DNA of 64,000 nucleotides from Protopterus annectens. Taxonomy: Eukaryota > Chordata > Ceratodontiformes > Protopteridae. Position 1 is the stretch's first letter; every line of letters begins with the position of its first letter. The DNA is taken from positions 1,192,126,965-1,192,190,964 of the forward strand of contig NC_056737.1 of the NCBI RefSeq assembly GCF_019279795.1. The letters are read 5' to 3'. Under the pieces are notes generated by a model. The model saw only the letters and a list, made by a program, of their open reading frames with translations. It was not told the origin of the DNA and ran no database searches. Positions 33,207 through 43,635 of the stretch are shown piece after piece. Made by a program: the position numbers and the translations under genes.

Positions 33207-33655
33207 CTCCTCACCTTTTTTCTAAACATTTACGTACTATTGTCCATGTTGTACTAAAACCAATGCCTTTATGATCAGCATCTACACACTTTCACATCAT
33301 ACTCCATCTTTATTTCTTGACTTTTTGGTATTTCTTAAAAGTTCTGAAAATTTTAATACACTATATCATCTTTTGTCTGCTATATGCTTCCCTTAAATCC
33401 TTTTATAATGTAATAATTCTTACCAAAAATGTATTATGAATCCTTTAACATTTTTTACTATTAACTATATAAAATGTTGATTAACATCTTCATCCTTTAA
33501 TAATAAAACCTTTTTTTAATTAAATATGTTCTGTAATCCTACTGTTTTTACGGTTTAACATGTAAAATGATTATCTAGAGCCTTTCTTCTCAGGCATCCA
33601 CTGGAAATTGACTTTCCCAATAAAAAAATGTCAATAAATAAATAAATAAATAAAT

Positions 33656-33981
33656 GTTTTCCTCTGCTATGAACTATGATCAGGCAATATAAACATCCAT
33701 CTTCCAATAAAATTCACTTTATGCTAAAATTCTTCATTTAGCTGTTCTGAAGCACTTTGCCCAGATAATCACAAGGCTTAGCAGTGGAAGATAAATACCA
33801 GGGCACAATTTATGGACAACATTTTGACCATGACATTGAAGAACATATTGATTTTAATCATCATTTTTGTAACATATTATTGCATGCCTTCCTGAGCTTG
33901 CTAAGTCTAGATATGGATACATTCACAGGAAGGATAAAGATGAAATAAAATGTAAACATCTCCTTTTTTGTGACTACTTAC
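33656..33981. other. Unassigned sequence; presumed intron if the neighbouring exon is real
   Basis: Between the LINE tail and the candidate exon I see no repeat, gene or RNA. Confidence 0.45.
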
Positions 33982-34152
33982 AAAATCATCCCCAGGGTAA
34001 CTGAGCAGGTATAATACAGTTACAATTCTGCATGCGACATTAATTTCTGGCAATGTTTGCATAATGAACTCCTCTGTAACATCTTCAATGCGCCTTGGAG
34101 GAGGTTTTCTCATTGTACTTGGGAAGTTTGGCACCCAGGCACTCATGTCAAA
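33982..34152 (-). CDS. Candidate single coding exon of an unidentified host gene
   Basis: On the minus strand a 171-nt block is open throughout (57 codons, FDMSAWVPNF... to ...LSYPGDDF). It is flanked by an acceptor-like CTGTTTTTCATTACAG and a strong donor GTAAGTAGTC. Both ends fall in phase 0. The peptide has mixed composition, a basic proline patch (MRKPPPRRIED) and a helical-looking C-terminal half, and does not resemble any LINE, LTR or transposase segment here. I do not recognise the protein. The open frame runs on past the donor to 33907 by chance. The alternatives are a processed or decayed exon, or a chance ORF. No partner exon could be found with confidence. Confidence 0.55.
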
Positions 34153-34806
34153 CTGTAATGAAAAACAGGTATAAACTAAACATATTAAATATCACATTTA
34201 ACTTCAGTTTTATAAAAACATGTATTACCTAAGAACTAAGTACAAAGGAAAGCTGATGTAAAACAATGCATACAAATATTTCAAATAGATGAATGGCTAT
34301 ACAAAGGCAGGCATATGCCACTGTTCATAAAATACAGTCAGCTAGTAGCATAACCCACAAAAGGCCTCATATGGTAAATCCAAGTATGCAAAGTGACCCA
34401 AACTACACAAGGCAAAGTTGATGAAATGTTCCTGGGCTGCCAAGTCTGCTTAACACTAAATGGATGCCTTGTGTCATCAATGACCACACAACAAATTAAA
34501 ATCTAGTGTCTTAAGAGTGTCCAGCAGAGCTCAGGGTCAGTAAGTTCAAGCTGACAGGTCGGCAGTCTAAAACACAGAATTCATAAAACTCAGCCATGCA
34601 CAAAACCTGGCAGAAATTAATTAACTAGTTACAGTTCAAGATCAATTCAGCTTAGCTTCCTCAAACTAGCAAAGTCCAACAAAGCATCCCAGGCACAGAC
34701 ATAAGAATTCATCAATGTCCAGCAACAGCCATATTCAGAAGCATTCCAGGACAAGTGAGGCAAACTCAGCAGCATTCAAGAAAAAGAATGGCAAGCTGAA
34801 GCAACA
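34153..34806. other. Unassigned sequence
   Basis: No gene or known element. From about 34640 it becomes rich in CAGCA/AAGC words like the arrays that follow, which may be diverged outlying units. Confidence 0.4.
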
Positions 34807-35524
34807 TGAAACAGAACCAAATCCATCCTCCGTATAATGGCACTAATGTTTCCAGCACTGTAGGACTGAAACAGAACCAAATCCATCCTCCGTATAACGG
34901 CACTAATGTTTCCAGCACTGTAGGACTGAAACAGAACCAAATCCATCCTCCGTATAACGGCACTAATGTTTCCAGCACTGTAGGACTGAAACAGAACCAA
35001 ATCCATCCTCCGTATAATGGCACTAATGTTTCCAGCACTGTAGGACTGAAACAGAACCAAATCCATCCTCCGTATAACGGCACTAATGTTTCCAGCACTG
35101 TAGGACTGAACCAGAACAAAATGCATCCTCCGTGTAATGGTACTAATGTTTCCAGCACTGTAGGACTGAAACAGAACCAAATCCATCCTCTGTATAACGG
35201 CACTAATGTTTCCAGCACTGTAGGACTGAAACAGAACAAAATCCATCCTCCATATAACAGTACTAATGTTTCCAGCACTGTAGGACTGAAACAGAACAAA
35301 ATGCATCCTCCATGTAACGGTACTAATGTTTCCAGCACTGTAGGACTGAAACAGAACAAAATCCATCCTCCATATAATGGTACTAATGTTTCCAGCACTG
35401 TAGGACTGAAACAGAACAAAATGCATCCTCCGTGTAACGGTACTAATGTTTCCAGCACTGTAGGACTGAAACAGAACAAAATCCATCCTCCATATAACGG
35501 CATTAATGTTTCCAGCACTGTAGG
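34807..35524. repeat. 60-bp minisatellite, 12 copies, open in several frames on both strands
   Basis: Exact 60-bp spacing of GAAACAGAACCAAATCCATC followed by CTCCGTATAATGGCAC and ...CAGCACTGTAGGACT. The first five units are nearly identical; from 35100 units alternate between CAAATCCATCC and AAAATGCATCC types. Because 60 is a multiple of 3 and the unit lacks stops in three frames, ORFs of about 250-290 codons appear on both strands (34806-35570 plus; 35560-34766 and 35654-34776 minus), each a 20-residue repeat. I see no promoter, splice or other sign that they are translated. Confidence 0.93.
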
Positions 35525-35559
35525 CAAAGAACAACTTAAATTTAACAAACTTAGCCACA

Positions 35560-35930
35560 AAGAAAGATAACCCTAAAGAACAAACATTTACACTCCATGC
35601 CTCACAACAGCATAAATCTAATCCAAAATATAACTCCAAAGAACAAGAACTCACAATTCAAGTTGGACAACAGCACAGATGTAATCCAAAAAATAACCTG
35701 AAAGAACAATAACTCTGAGTCCAAGCCAGGCAACAGCACAAATGTAATCCAAAAATTATCCCAAAGAATAACTAGTCAGAGTCCAAACTAAAGAACAGCA
35801 AAGACATAATCCAAAGACAGCCCCCCCCCCAAAAAAAAAAACACTCAATATGCAAGCCAAAGAACAGCACAAATGTAATGCAAAAATAATCCCAAAGAAC
35901 AACTGCTGAATGTCCAAGTCAAAGAATAGC
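35560..35930. repeat. ~63-bp diverged tandem repeat, six copies
   Basis: AACAGCACAAATGTAATCCA and relatives recur at about 35605, 35668, 35731, 35795, 35861 and 35922. Each unit also has CCAAAGAACAA. A C10A11 run interrupts the fourth unit at 35821-35841. It follows the 60-bp array directly and may be an older relative of it. Confidence 0.8.
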
Positions 35931-36460
35931 AGGAATAGAAGCCAGGGATTAATCCATTGGCAGCCAAATGCTGCCAACTTTGGGCATGCATTAAGGCCTG
36001 GAGAAAAGTTTGACGTTTGATATTGTGTCTCATGTAAAGTGTAAATTCCAACACATAAAACAAAATCTAACCTTAGTTTCATTTGCAGTTTCTGAATGAA
36101 GCAAGTCATTCTTTACAACACAAAGTTTGAAAGATAAGGCTTCTAATATAGCAAAATGCAACATTTGTGATAGCAGTCTGAGGTAGAGATTTAAGGTTAT
36201 GAGATACTTATTTTTAGACCTGTAATATTCCTGGGTTTGAGACTCACAACCTCCATTTATCTACTCTGTAACAGAAAAAGACATTGCTGCCAGTTTGTCC
36301 CTTAAGAGGGACTGCATTCAAGGCATTTACTTGTTTAGCAAATGTTTTTTTTTCTTCATTACCTTTGCATACACATTTGGGAATAGCAGTTTGTATTCAA
36401 ACTAAATGCTTTTGTGTATACACTTTGCCTAAACAAGTTACTGTGTCTAGTACTGCAACG
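35931..36460. other. Unassigned sequence
   Basis: No repeat or gene recognised. Confidence 0.4.
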
Positions 36461-36468
36461 CCTCTCTC

Positions 36469-36521
<53 letters not shown>

Positions 36522-36536
36522 GTCTCTCTCTCTCTG
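36461..36536. repeat. (CT)n microsatellite with CTGT interruptions
   Basis: About 76 bp of CT dinucleotides broken by TCTGTCTCTG stretches. The ORF across it (serine/leucine repeats) is an artefact. Confidence 0.97.
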
Positions 36537-37545
36537 TTTTAACTTTCCAGTTTGCTGTTCTGTTTCCAAAGCTTGCATGAATTACTTCTGGGGAAATGAA
36601 ACTAATTCTAGCAATTTGATGTCTCGGTTAATCACTGGGAGGCTGTTAGTACTGGTCAATTTGCAATGTTAATTTAGATTACGGTTTCTGCTTTAACAAC
36701 CCATTTGCTGAACGGAAGGAAGCTGGAAAACTGTTACAAGTCCTGCTAAAGAGCACCGCTGCTAGCTACTGCTTTTTATATTATACAAATCAGTTTTTAA
36801 AAGACAATTAATGCTAGTTGCTGCTAACTGGTACACAGCAGCTGGATGTTTAAGGGATTGATACTGCATTGTGTTGGTCTAAACATTTTTTTTTCTGGGA
36901 AACCAGTTATCAAAACAAACTGATTTTTTATATAAACAAGATTCTTTATTCAAATCTGCAATTTAAACAACAGTGCACTATAACCTTAAAGCAGACTTAC
37001 TTACTCCAAGTGAATACATTTTAAATAAGTCCTAACTGGCAGATTGTGAAACTGATCTAAAGTTATAAATTTGGTTTATTAAAAAATCTGCACATATTTT
37101 TCTTACCTCAAAAACTTTATTTCTTTAATAGACTTGTAAAGTTGCCCCTTCTACTCAGTATTGAAAGCCATCAGTTTCTTGTTTTTCTGCATCATTCTGC
37201 ACAAAATTACCTTTCTTCCACTAGGAGGATCTGTGGCCTGCAAAATATATGTTTCAATGCAGACAATATATAGACTGAAATATTCATGTGTCACAAGGTA
37301 AGCTGCTGAACCATCTGTACCACAGAGCTTGCAGCCAGTGCTACTGCTAATGGAATGGGACACTTCATGTCTTAATGTACTTAAGGCTATTTAAAGCTAT
37401 TATATCTTGATATGTATGGCTTTCTTACCCATGATCAACTTTTTCAAACTTTCTTTGCTTCACTGACATGATCAGTTACTCACATTATATAAGCAAAAAC
37501 ACTCTGACTGTTGTTTAAACCTTCCTTTGCCTCCATTGTCACTGA
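36537..37545. other. Unassigned sequence, not visibly repetitive
   Basis: About 1 kb without tandem repeats or LINE motifs. Splice-like signals around 37207-37235 on the minus strand would bound a 27-nt block, but this is too short to support. It is one of the few stretches that could be unique sequence. Confidence 0.4.
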
Positions 37546-38651
37546 TTGTTTTTGGGGCTAATATCCTCATCTGTGAGGGGCTCCAACCTGCTCTGTTCAA
37601 CTTCTCTATGCTCAGGCTCACTATGCTACCCTACCTCTCCAATTCTCACCCATCAACCTCTTCTATTTAAATTTATACTGAACATATCCCACCCCCTTTC
37701 TCATTCCTTTCCCCACCTCTTCCTACTGTCCTCACCAATCCCTGCTTCTACCTCATTATCCAATAGCATTCACCCAGATGCTTTGCAATTGTATGTCACC
37801 TCACCTGCACACTTCTTCTGTACTGATCCTTATTTTATTTACTCTTCTTTGTTGTTATAACATTACAATCTATACTTTTTATCCGCCTTTTCCACATTTA
37901 CACTATTCATGTCTTCCTGCTTGGGAAGTCCTCCTTCAATATCACCCTTCCTTTCAGAATACTGACCAGAAATGCAATATCCAGAACAGTTGTTTTGTAT
38001 ATATAACCACTTTATTTATTGTATTCCTAATACTTCCTCTAATTCACAACTTCACCCTACTATGCTATGGCTTATTCTACGTTTCTCTAACTGACCATAC
38101 TATGTTCAAATCTTACCTTTCTCCATCACCATAATAAGGGAGCACCCTGCCTGGGATCTCCAGCAAACCAGTTCACTCTGGTCATTTTATCCCCCTTTCT
38201 TTCCTCCCCTCCCCTTTAACATCTTTTACTTTTCGTTTAACTATAATCTCCCCAAGTGCCCTATAGTCGTCTCTACCTACCATGTTATACTTGTGTGTCT
38301 TCACACCTCTACTATTCATTTTATGTCACCTTATTACCTACCATGGTGCTCTCACACTTTATTCACACTCTCACACTATCAGTCACTCTATCTACTCTCA
38401 GGTTAAGCCTTCCTTCATATCTATTTCCTCAGATGTATTTAATCTTCAGCCTATCCACCTTCTCATTTACAAAACATCTAACTAGTCAGTTCACTTTGGC
38501 ATAACCTGGAATAAATTCATAACGTTTATAAAAAAATAACTAACTCCAATCTGCTCTTCAATAATATCCCAATTCTGGCACTTCAGCTCATCCATTCCAC
38601 CCTCCTCTGCCCCTAACTCCGGTGCATCACCCTCAAAACTGCTTACCTCCA
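37546..38651. other. Pyrimidine-rich sequence, possibly a LINE 5' region
   Basis: C/T-rich plus strand with scattered ORFs lacking known motifs. It directly precedes a recognisable family L endonuclease start, and the 5' part of family L on its sense strand (reverse of 56384-56640) is similarly C/T-rich, so this may be the 5' section of that old copy. The similarity is compositional only. Confidence 0.35.
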
Positions 38652-38793
38652 TTAACATATGAAGTATTTTAAACAACGTTACAGACCTACCAGCATGGCT
38701 TCTTCAGTACTCACTAAATATGACTCACATTACTGAAACTTGGATAAAACTCCATACCTCTCAACCTCTTAGTACAAGAAACCTGAACAAAGC
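38652..38793 (+). mobile_element. Family L LINE fragment: endonuclease N-terminus
   Basis: Plus-strand reading NI-stop-SILNNVTDLPAWL followed by THITETWIK aligns with NIRSVCNKLPALHALL and LTETWLK of the copy at 52553-57787. The ETW motif carries the endonuclease glutamate. Homology is lost after about 38793. Confidence 0.7.
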
Positions 38794-39091
38794 TAAAATA
38801 ATGGATGGACAAAGGACCAAAAATAAGGACACATTTAATACATTGCTCTTATAAACTTAGAAGTTGCTAGAATAACAGGTTTTTATGTTAAGATGCATTT
38901 TCTGACATATATATAGTCTGAAACTCAAACGTATGTCATTATTTAGTTACTTCAATAGTCAGTGATTTTCCAGAGAACCACAAATTTCATGATTAACAGA
39001 TCAAAATTATTAGGCAAAAATCTGGACAGTCTGCAAAAACTGGACAGTTATGAGGTATGGCCATATAAAATATTCAGAAATTCTTAAACCC

Positions 39092-39341
39092 TGTGTTGTT
39101 GTCACTTTGGACACAATAGAAGAGTCTTCGTGGGTTCTGTTCAAACAGCTTTATTTTATACAAACACATCAGTATAAAAGTTTACTGACTTTAACTTAAG
39201 TAACTAATATACAAACTAACAACTGCGATCATGCATGGTCACTCTCTGGCTGCTCTCTCATCATGGCACTAGAAACTGCACATGCCTGACATTTATATGT
39301 GCACGCACAGTCTTTGATATGCTTCTTAAAGACACACCACA
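39092..39341 (-). mobile_element. Candidate 3' LTR of a Ty3/gypsy element
   Basis: On the minus strand the block runs from TGTGGTGTGTCTTTAAG to GTGACAACAACACA, so it starts TG and ends CA, about 250 bp long, with an AATAAA signal about 50 bp before its end. A purine-rich stretch (AAAGAGGGAAGAGG) just upstream could be the polypurine tract. It lies downstream of the gypsy pol remnant in the same orientation. No second LTR is in the window, so the boundary is inferred from sequence form alone. Confidence 0.55.
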
Positions 39342-40890
39342 TGCACTCTGATCTACCTCTTCCCTCTTTGAGAAATAGATCCTGCAACGTTATGAGTCTC
39401 TTTGGCATGCAGATATCGCAGGTACTGTCATGCATTTATACAAGACTAGGTACATATATACAGAATTAAGTCCATGTTGCTGCATATTTCACACTTGGCT
39501 TAGATATCCATCTATAGTGTGTGACAAAATTGGGAGCTGGATTTAGCAAATGGAGTAATCTCTACAATATGTTTGACTTTTGAAGTATTCGGAATATTTT
39601 CAGGAATGAAATCAGAGGTTTGAACACAGTCTGGTAAGGGAACAACACTTGGTTCTCTCTGAGATTTGGAGTCTACATCACAGAAACAATGTTGTGGTGA
39701 TGATGATTCTGGTACAGGAAGAAGATGTCTGTGATTTCTCCTCGAAGCCTACAAGGTAGGATCTTGGCTCAGCACATACACCTGTAACTTGGCCAATCTG
39801 GTCGAAACCTTTTGCTGTTTGTATTCTCACTGTCTCTCCTTAACTCAACTGATGAAGAAATCTGCTCGATTTGACATAACTGGAATTCTGTATAGTACAC
39901 TTCTTGAATAATTGAGCCCTGATTAATTTATTGTTCTTAGTTTTAGGCTTTAATAAACTAGAATTAATATGTAGCATCATTCTGGTTTGCTGGAAAGAAG
40001 TCTTTCAGCAGATGAGCCAAGAATATCATCACGGGGCATGTTTCTGAGATTAAGCAAATTCAAGAATATATCAGCATTGTCATGCTTTGACCTTTCAAGT
40101 AATTGCTTTGCACTCTGCACTGCACGTTCGGCTAGACCATTTGACTGTGGATATTCAGGACTGCTAGTAACATGTACAAAGTCCCATTCTCTTACAAATT
40201 TCTGGAATAACTGACTAATGAATTGAGTACCATTGTCAGAAATAACTTTGTGTGGACTACCATGGACTGAGAAATGGCATTTCAACTTAGTAATAACAGC
40301 AGTGGATGTTAGGTTAGGCATTAGATCAATCTCAAACAAATTCAAATAAGAGTCTACCAAAACTAAGTAGTGTTGATTGTTCCACTCGAAGATATCAGTG
40401 GCTACTGTTGAGCAAGGTAGTTCAGGAACTGGACTTAGCTGAACTGGCTCTCTTTGCAGGTGAGGTCTAGTACTATTGCATTCTGAAAAAGAAGAAAGTA
40501 CTTTATGTCTTTCAGTAATGAAGGCTGAAATACTAATTCTCTCGCTCTTCTCTTAGTGGATGCAGAACCTGGGTGACCACAATGTAAAATCTGGATATAT
40601 TCTTATTGTAAGGAAGCTGGAACAACAACTTTAGAACCTTTGAAAATAATGCCATCTTCCATCAACATTTCATCTCTGTAAGGAAAATAGGTCTGCACTT
40701 CAGGTGGTACACTAGATTTTTTTAATGGCCATCCAACATTAATGTAGTGATTAAGCTTTGGCAAAATTGGATCAGTCTTTGTGTGATCTCTTAACTCATG
40801 AAGCGTCGGGGTAGAAAAATTGCATACTGCCATTACATCAAAATCAAAATTCTCTGTGTCAAGCTGTTCTGTCATATTTCTGGGTGATCT
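39342..40890 (-). pseudogene. Ty3/gypsy pol remnant: integrase core and flanks
   Basis: Integrase inserts element DNA into the host genome. Minus-strand reading gives, in order, EDGIIFKGSKVVVP (the usual lead into the integrase zinc finger, 40660-40615), a broken HCGH-type H2C2 region, then the catalytic core with VATDIFEW (first Asp, about 40400), VISDNGTQF (second Asp, about 40245) and SNGLAERAVQ (Glu, about 40130) in 40360-39977. Downstream a C-terminal stretch TVRIQTAKGF...EPRSYLV (39830-39755) resembles the region after the gypsy core. The three acidic residues remain, but stops and frame changes near 40600-40360 and below 39977 break the gene. The upstream part (RT, RNase H) is absent: the element is cut at 40890 by a CR1 tail. 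Confidence 0.85.
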
Positions 40891-40892
40891 GG

Positions 40893-40934
40893 ATAAGGTT
40901 ATAGGTTCATAGGCTCATAGATTAGTACTAAGTT
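40893..40934 (-). mobile_element. Very short CR1 3' end with 8-bp tail
   Basis: GGTTATAGGTTCATAGGCTC, then ATAGATTAGTACTAAGTTATC, mirrors the CR1 tail and adjacent 3' UTR at 6390-6430 (ATAGGTTCATAGGTAGGTAC, then TAGGCTATC). It lies exactly between the gypsy remnant and the 61-bp array. Confidence 0.7.
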
Positions 40935-43135
40935 ATCACACTACTGACTCCCTTCATTTCATTCCCACTCCCTCTCCTTTGTTCCTTTCTCATAACTCAC
41001 CCTAGTCACTCCCTTCATTTCATTCCCACTCCCTGTCCTTTGTTCCTTTCTCATAACTCACCCTTGTGACTGCCTTCATTTCAACTCTCTCTCCTTTTTC
41101 CTTTCTCATAACTCACCCTAATGACTCCCTTCATTTCTTTTCCACTCCCTCTCCTTTCTCCTTTCTCATAACTCACCCCTTTGACTGCCTTCATTTCACC
41201 TCCCTCTCATTTTTCCTTTCTAAAAACTCACCCTAGTGACTCCCTTCATTGAACTTAGACTCCTGCTCCCTTTTGACTTTCTCTTAACTCACCCTAGTGA
41301 CTCCCTTTGTTTCATTTCCACTCCCTCTCCCATTCTCCTTTCTCATAACTCAACCTTGTGACTGCCTTTATTTTTTTCAACTCTCTCTCCTTTCTTATAA
41401 CTCACCCTACTAATTGCCTTCATTTTATTCCGACTTCTCCCTTTTTCCTTTCACATAACTCACTCTAGTGACTCCCTTCATTTCATTTCCACTCCCTCTC
41501 CTTTACTCCTTTATCATAACTCACCCTAGTGATTCTCATCATTTTATTTCCACTCCCTCTCCCCTTTTCTTTTCTCTAACTCACCCTAGTGGCTTCCTTC
41601 ATTTCATTTCCACTCCCTCTCCCATGTTTTCCTTTCTCATAACTCACCCTAGTGGCTTCCTTCATTTCATTTCCACTCTCTCTCCATTTTTCCTTTCGCA
41701 TAACTCACCCTAGTGACTCCCTTCATTTCATTTCCACTCCCTCTCCCTTTTACCTTTCTCATAACTCACCCTGACTCCCTTCATTTCACTCAAACTTCAT
41801 CTCCCTTTTCTCCTTTCTCATAACTTACCCTACTGACTCCCTTCATTTCATTTCCATTGCCTCTCCCTTTCCTTTCCATAACTCACCCTAGTGACTCCCT
41901 TCATTTTATTTCCACTCCCTCTCCCTTATTCCTTTCTCCAAACTCACCCTAGTGACTCCCTTCATTTCATTTCCACTACCTCTCCCTTATTCCTTTCTCA
42001 TAACTCACCCTTGTGACTGCCTTAATTTCAATTCTCTCTCTCCCTTTTACCTTTCTCATACCTCACTCTAGTGATGCCCCTCATTTCATTTCCTCTCACT
42101 CTCCTTTTTCTCCTTTCTCATAACTCACCCTAGTGACTCCCTTCATTTCATTTCCACTCCTGCTCCATTTTGCCTTTCTCATAACTCACCCTAGTGGTTC
42201 CCTTCAATTCATTTCCACTCCCTCTTGCTTTCTCTTTTCTCATAACTCACCATAGTGACTCCCTTCATTTCACTTCCCCTCCCTCTTCCTTTTTTCCTAT
42301 CTCATAACTCACCTTGTGACGCCCTTTATTTAATTTGCACTCCCTCTCCTTTCTTCGTTTCTCATAACTCACTCTACTGAATCCCTTAATTTCATTTCAC
42401 TCCCTCTTCCTTTCCTCCTTTATCATAACTCACCCTAGTACCTCCCTTCATTTTATTTTAACTCCCTCTCCCCTTTTCCTTTATCATAACTCACCCTAGT
42501 GACTCCTTTCATTTCATTTCTACTCCCTCTCACTTTTTTCTTTCTCATAACTCACCGTAGTGATTCCCGTCATTTCATTTCCACTCCTGCTCCGTTTTTC
42601 CTTTATCATAACTCACCCTAGTGATTCCCTTCATTTCATTTCCACACCTTTTCCCTTTTTTCTTTCTCATAAACCAGCTTAGTTACTCCCCTCATTTCAT
42701 TCCCACTCCCACTCGCTTTTTCCTTTCTCATTAATCACCCTAGTGACTCCTTTTATTTGATTTCCACTCCCTTTCCTTTTTTTCTCATAACTCACCCTAG
42801 TGAATCCCTTAATTTCATTTCTCTCCCTCTCCCTTTTCTCCTTTATCATAACTCACCCTAGTGAGTACCTTAATTTCATTTCACTCCTTCTCCATTTTCT
42901 CCTTTATCATAACTCACCCTAGTGACTCTCATCATTTTATTTCCTCCCTCTCCCCTTTTCTTTTCTCTAACTCACCCTAGTGGCTTCCTTCATTTCATTT
43001 CCACTCCCTCTCCTGTTTTCCTTTCTCATAACTCACCCTAGTGACTCCCTTCATTTCATTTCCACTCTCTCTCCATTTTTCCTTTCTCATAACTCACCCT
43101 AGTGACTCCTTCATTTCATTTCCACTCCCTCTCCC
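40935..43135. repeat. ~61-bp minisatellite, about 36 copies, up to the gap
   Basis: Units contain ACTCACCCTAGTGACTCCCT, then TCATTTCATTTCCACTCCCTC, then TCCTTTCTCATA. Spacing is 59-63 bp because of small indels in the pyrimidine runs. Units differ at many positions, so the array is diverged. The right end is hidden by the gap at 43136. ORFs here (for example 41468-41713) are repeat artefacts. Confidence 0.93.
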
Positions 43136-43635
43136 NNNNNNNNNNNNNNNNNNNNNNNNNNNNNNNNNNNNNNNNNNNNNNNNNNNNNNNNNNNNNNNNN
43201 NNNNNNNNNNNNNNNNNNNNNNNNNNNNNNNNNNNNNNNNNNNNNNNNNNNNNNNNNNNNNNNNNNNNNNNNNNNNNNNNNNNNNNNNNNNNNNNNNNNN
43301 NNNNNNNNNNNNNNNNNNNNNNNNNNNNNNNNNNNNNNNNNNNNNNNNNNNNNNNNNNNNNNNNNNNNNNNNNNNNNNNNNNNNNNNNNNNNNNNNNNNN
43401 NNNNNNNNNNNNNNNNNNNNNNNNNNNNNNNNNNNNNNNNNNNNNNNNNNNNNNNNNNNNNNNNNNNNNNNNNNNNNNNNNNNNNNNNNNNNNNNNNNNN
43501 NNNNNNNNNNNNNNNNNNNNNNNNNNNNNNNNNNNNNNNNNNNNNNNNNNNNNNNNNNNNNNNNNNNNNNNNNNNNNNNNNNNNNNNNNNNNNNNNNNNN
43601 NNNNNNNNNNNNNNNNNNNNNNNNNNNNNNNNNNN
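43136..43635. other. Assembly gap, 500 N
   Basis: Exactly 500 N, so a placeholder size. The sequence changes from the 61-bp array to satellite B across it, and the true distance and junction are unknown. Confidence 0.99.

Larger units (their letters stand above)
30768..33655 (+). mobile_element. Family L LINE, old plus-strand fragment with an insertion and a minisatellite
   Basis: RT motif A (NAFDIVSHNKLL, 30790-30830) and FNRQQSVKWKG (30890-30920) are followed, after a 766-bp insertion, by RVPQASVLDSLFF (31730-31770), QFVDDSTVICSS (31815-31850; YADD changed to FVDD) and LILNPKK (31922-31945). The C-terminal and 3' UTR parts are degraded. The 3' end at about 33580-33655 (CTTTCTTCTCAGGCATCCAC, then an AATAAATAAATA tail) matches the ends of the minus-strand copies at 10601 and 52553. 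A 31-bp minisatellite lies within the 3' UTR. Confidence 0.82.

Noticed and set aside
34766..35654. Long minus-strand ORFs (264 and 292 codons) and a plus-strand 254-codon ORF
   Set aside because: All are the 60-bp minisatellite read in stop-free frames; no gene signals and no known domain.
36284..36580. 98-codon ORF with leucine-serine repeats
   Set aside because: Produced by the CT microsatellite.
37207..37240. 27-nt micro-exon on the minus strand (ATDPPSGRK) with AG and GT flanks
   Set aside because: Too short; an equally plausible opposite-strand signal pair overlaps it, so the signals are probably chance.
37546..38504. A group of plus-strand ORFs rich in S, L, P and T
   Set aside because: Low-complexity translation of pyrimidine-rich DNA; at most an old LINE 5' region.
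39987..40214. Plus-strand 75-codon ORF
   Set aside because: It is the antisense shadow of the gypsy integrase core.
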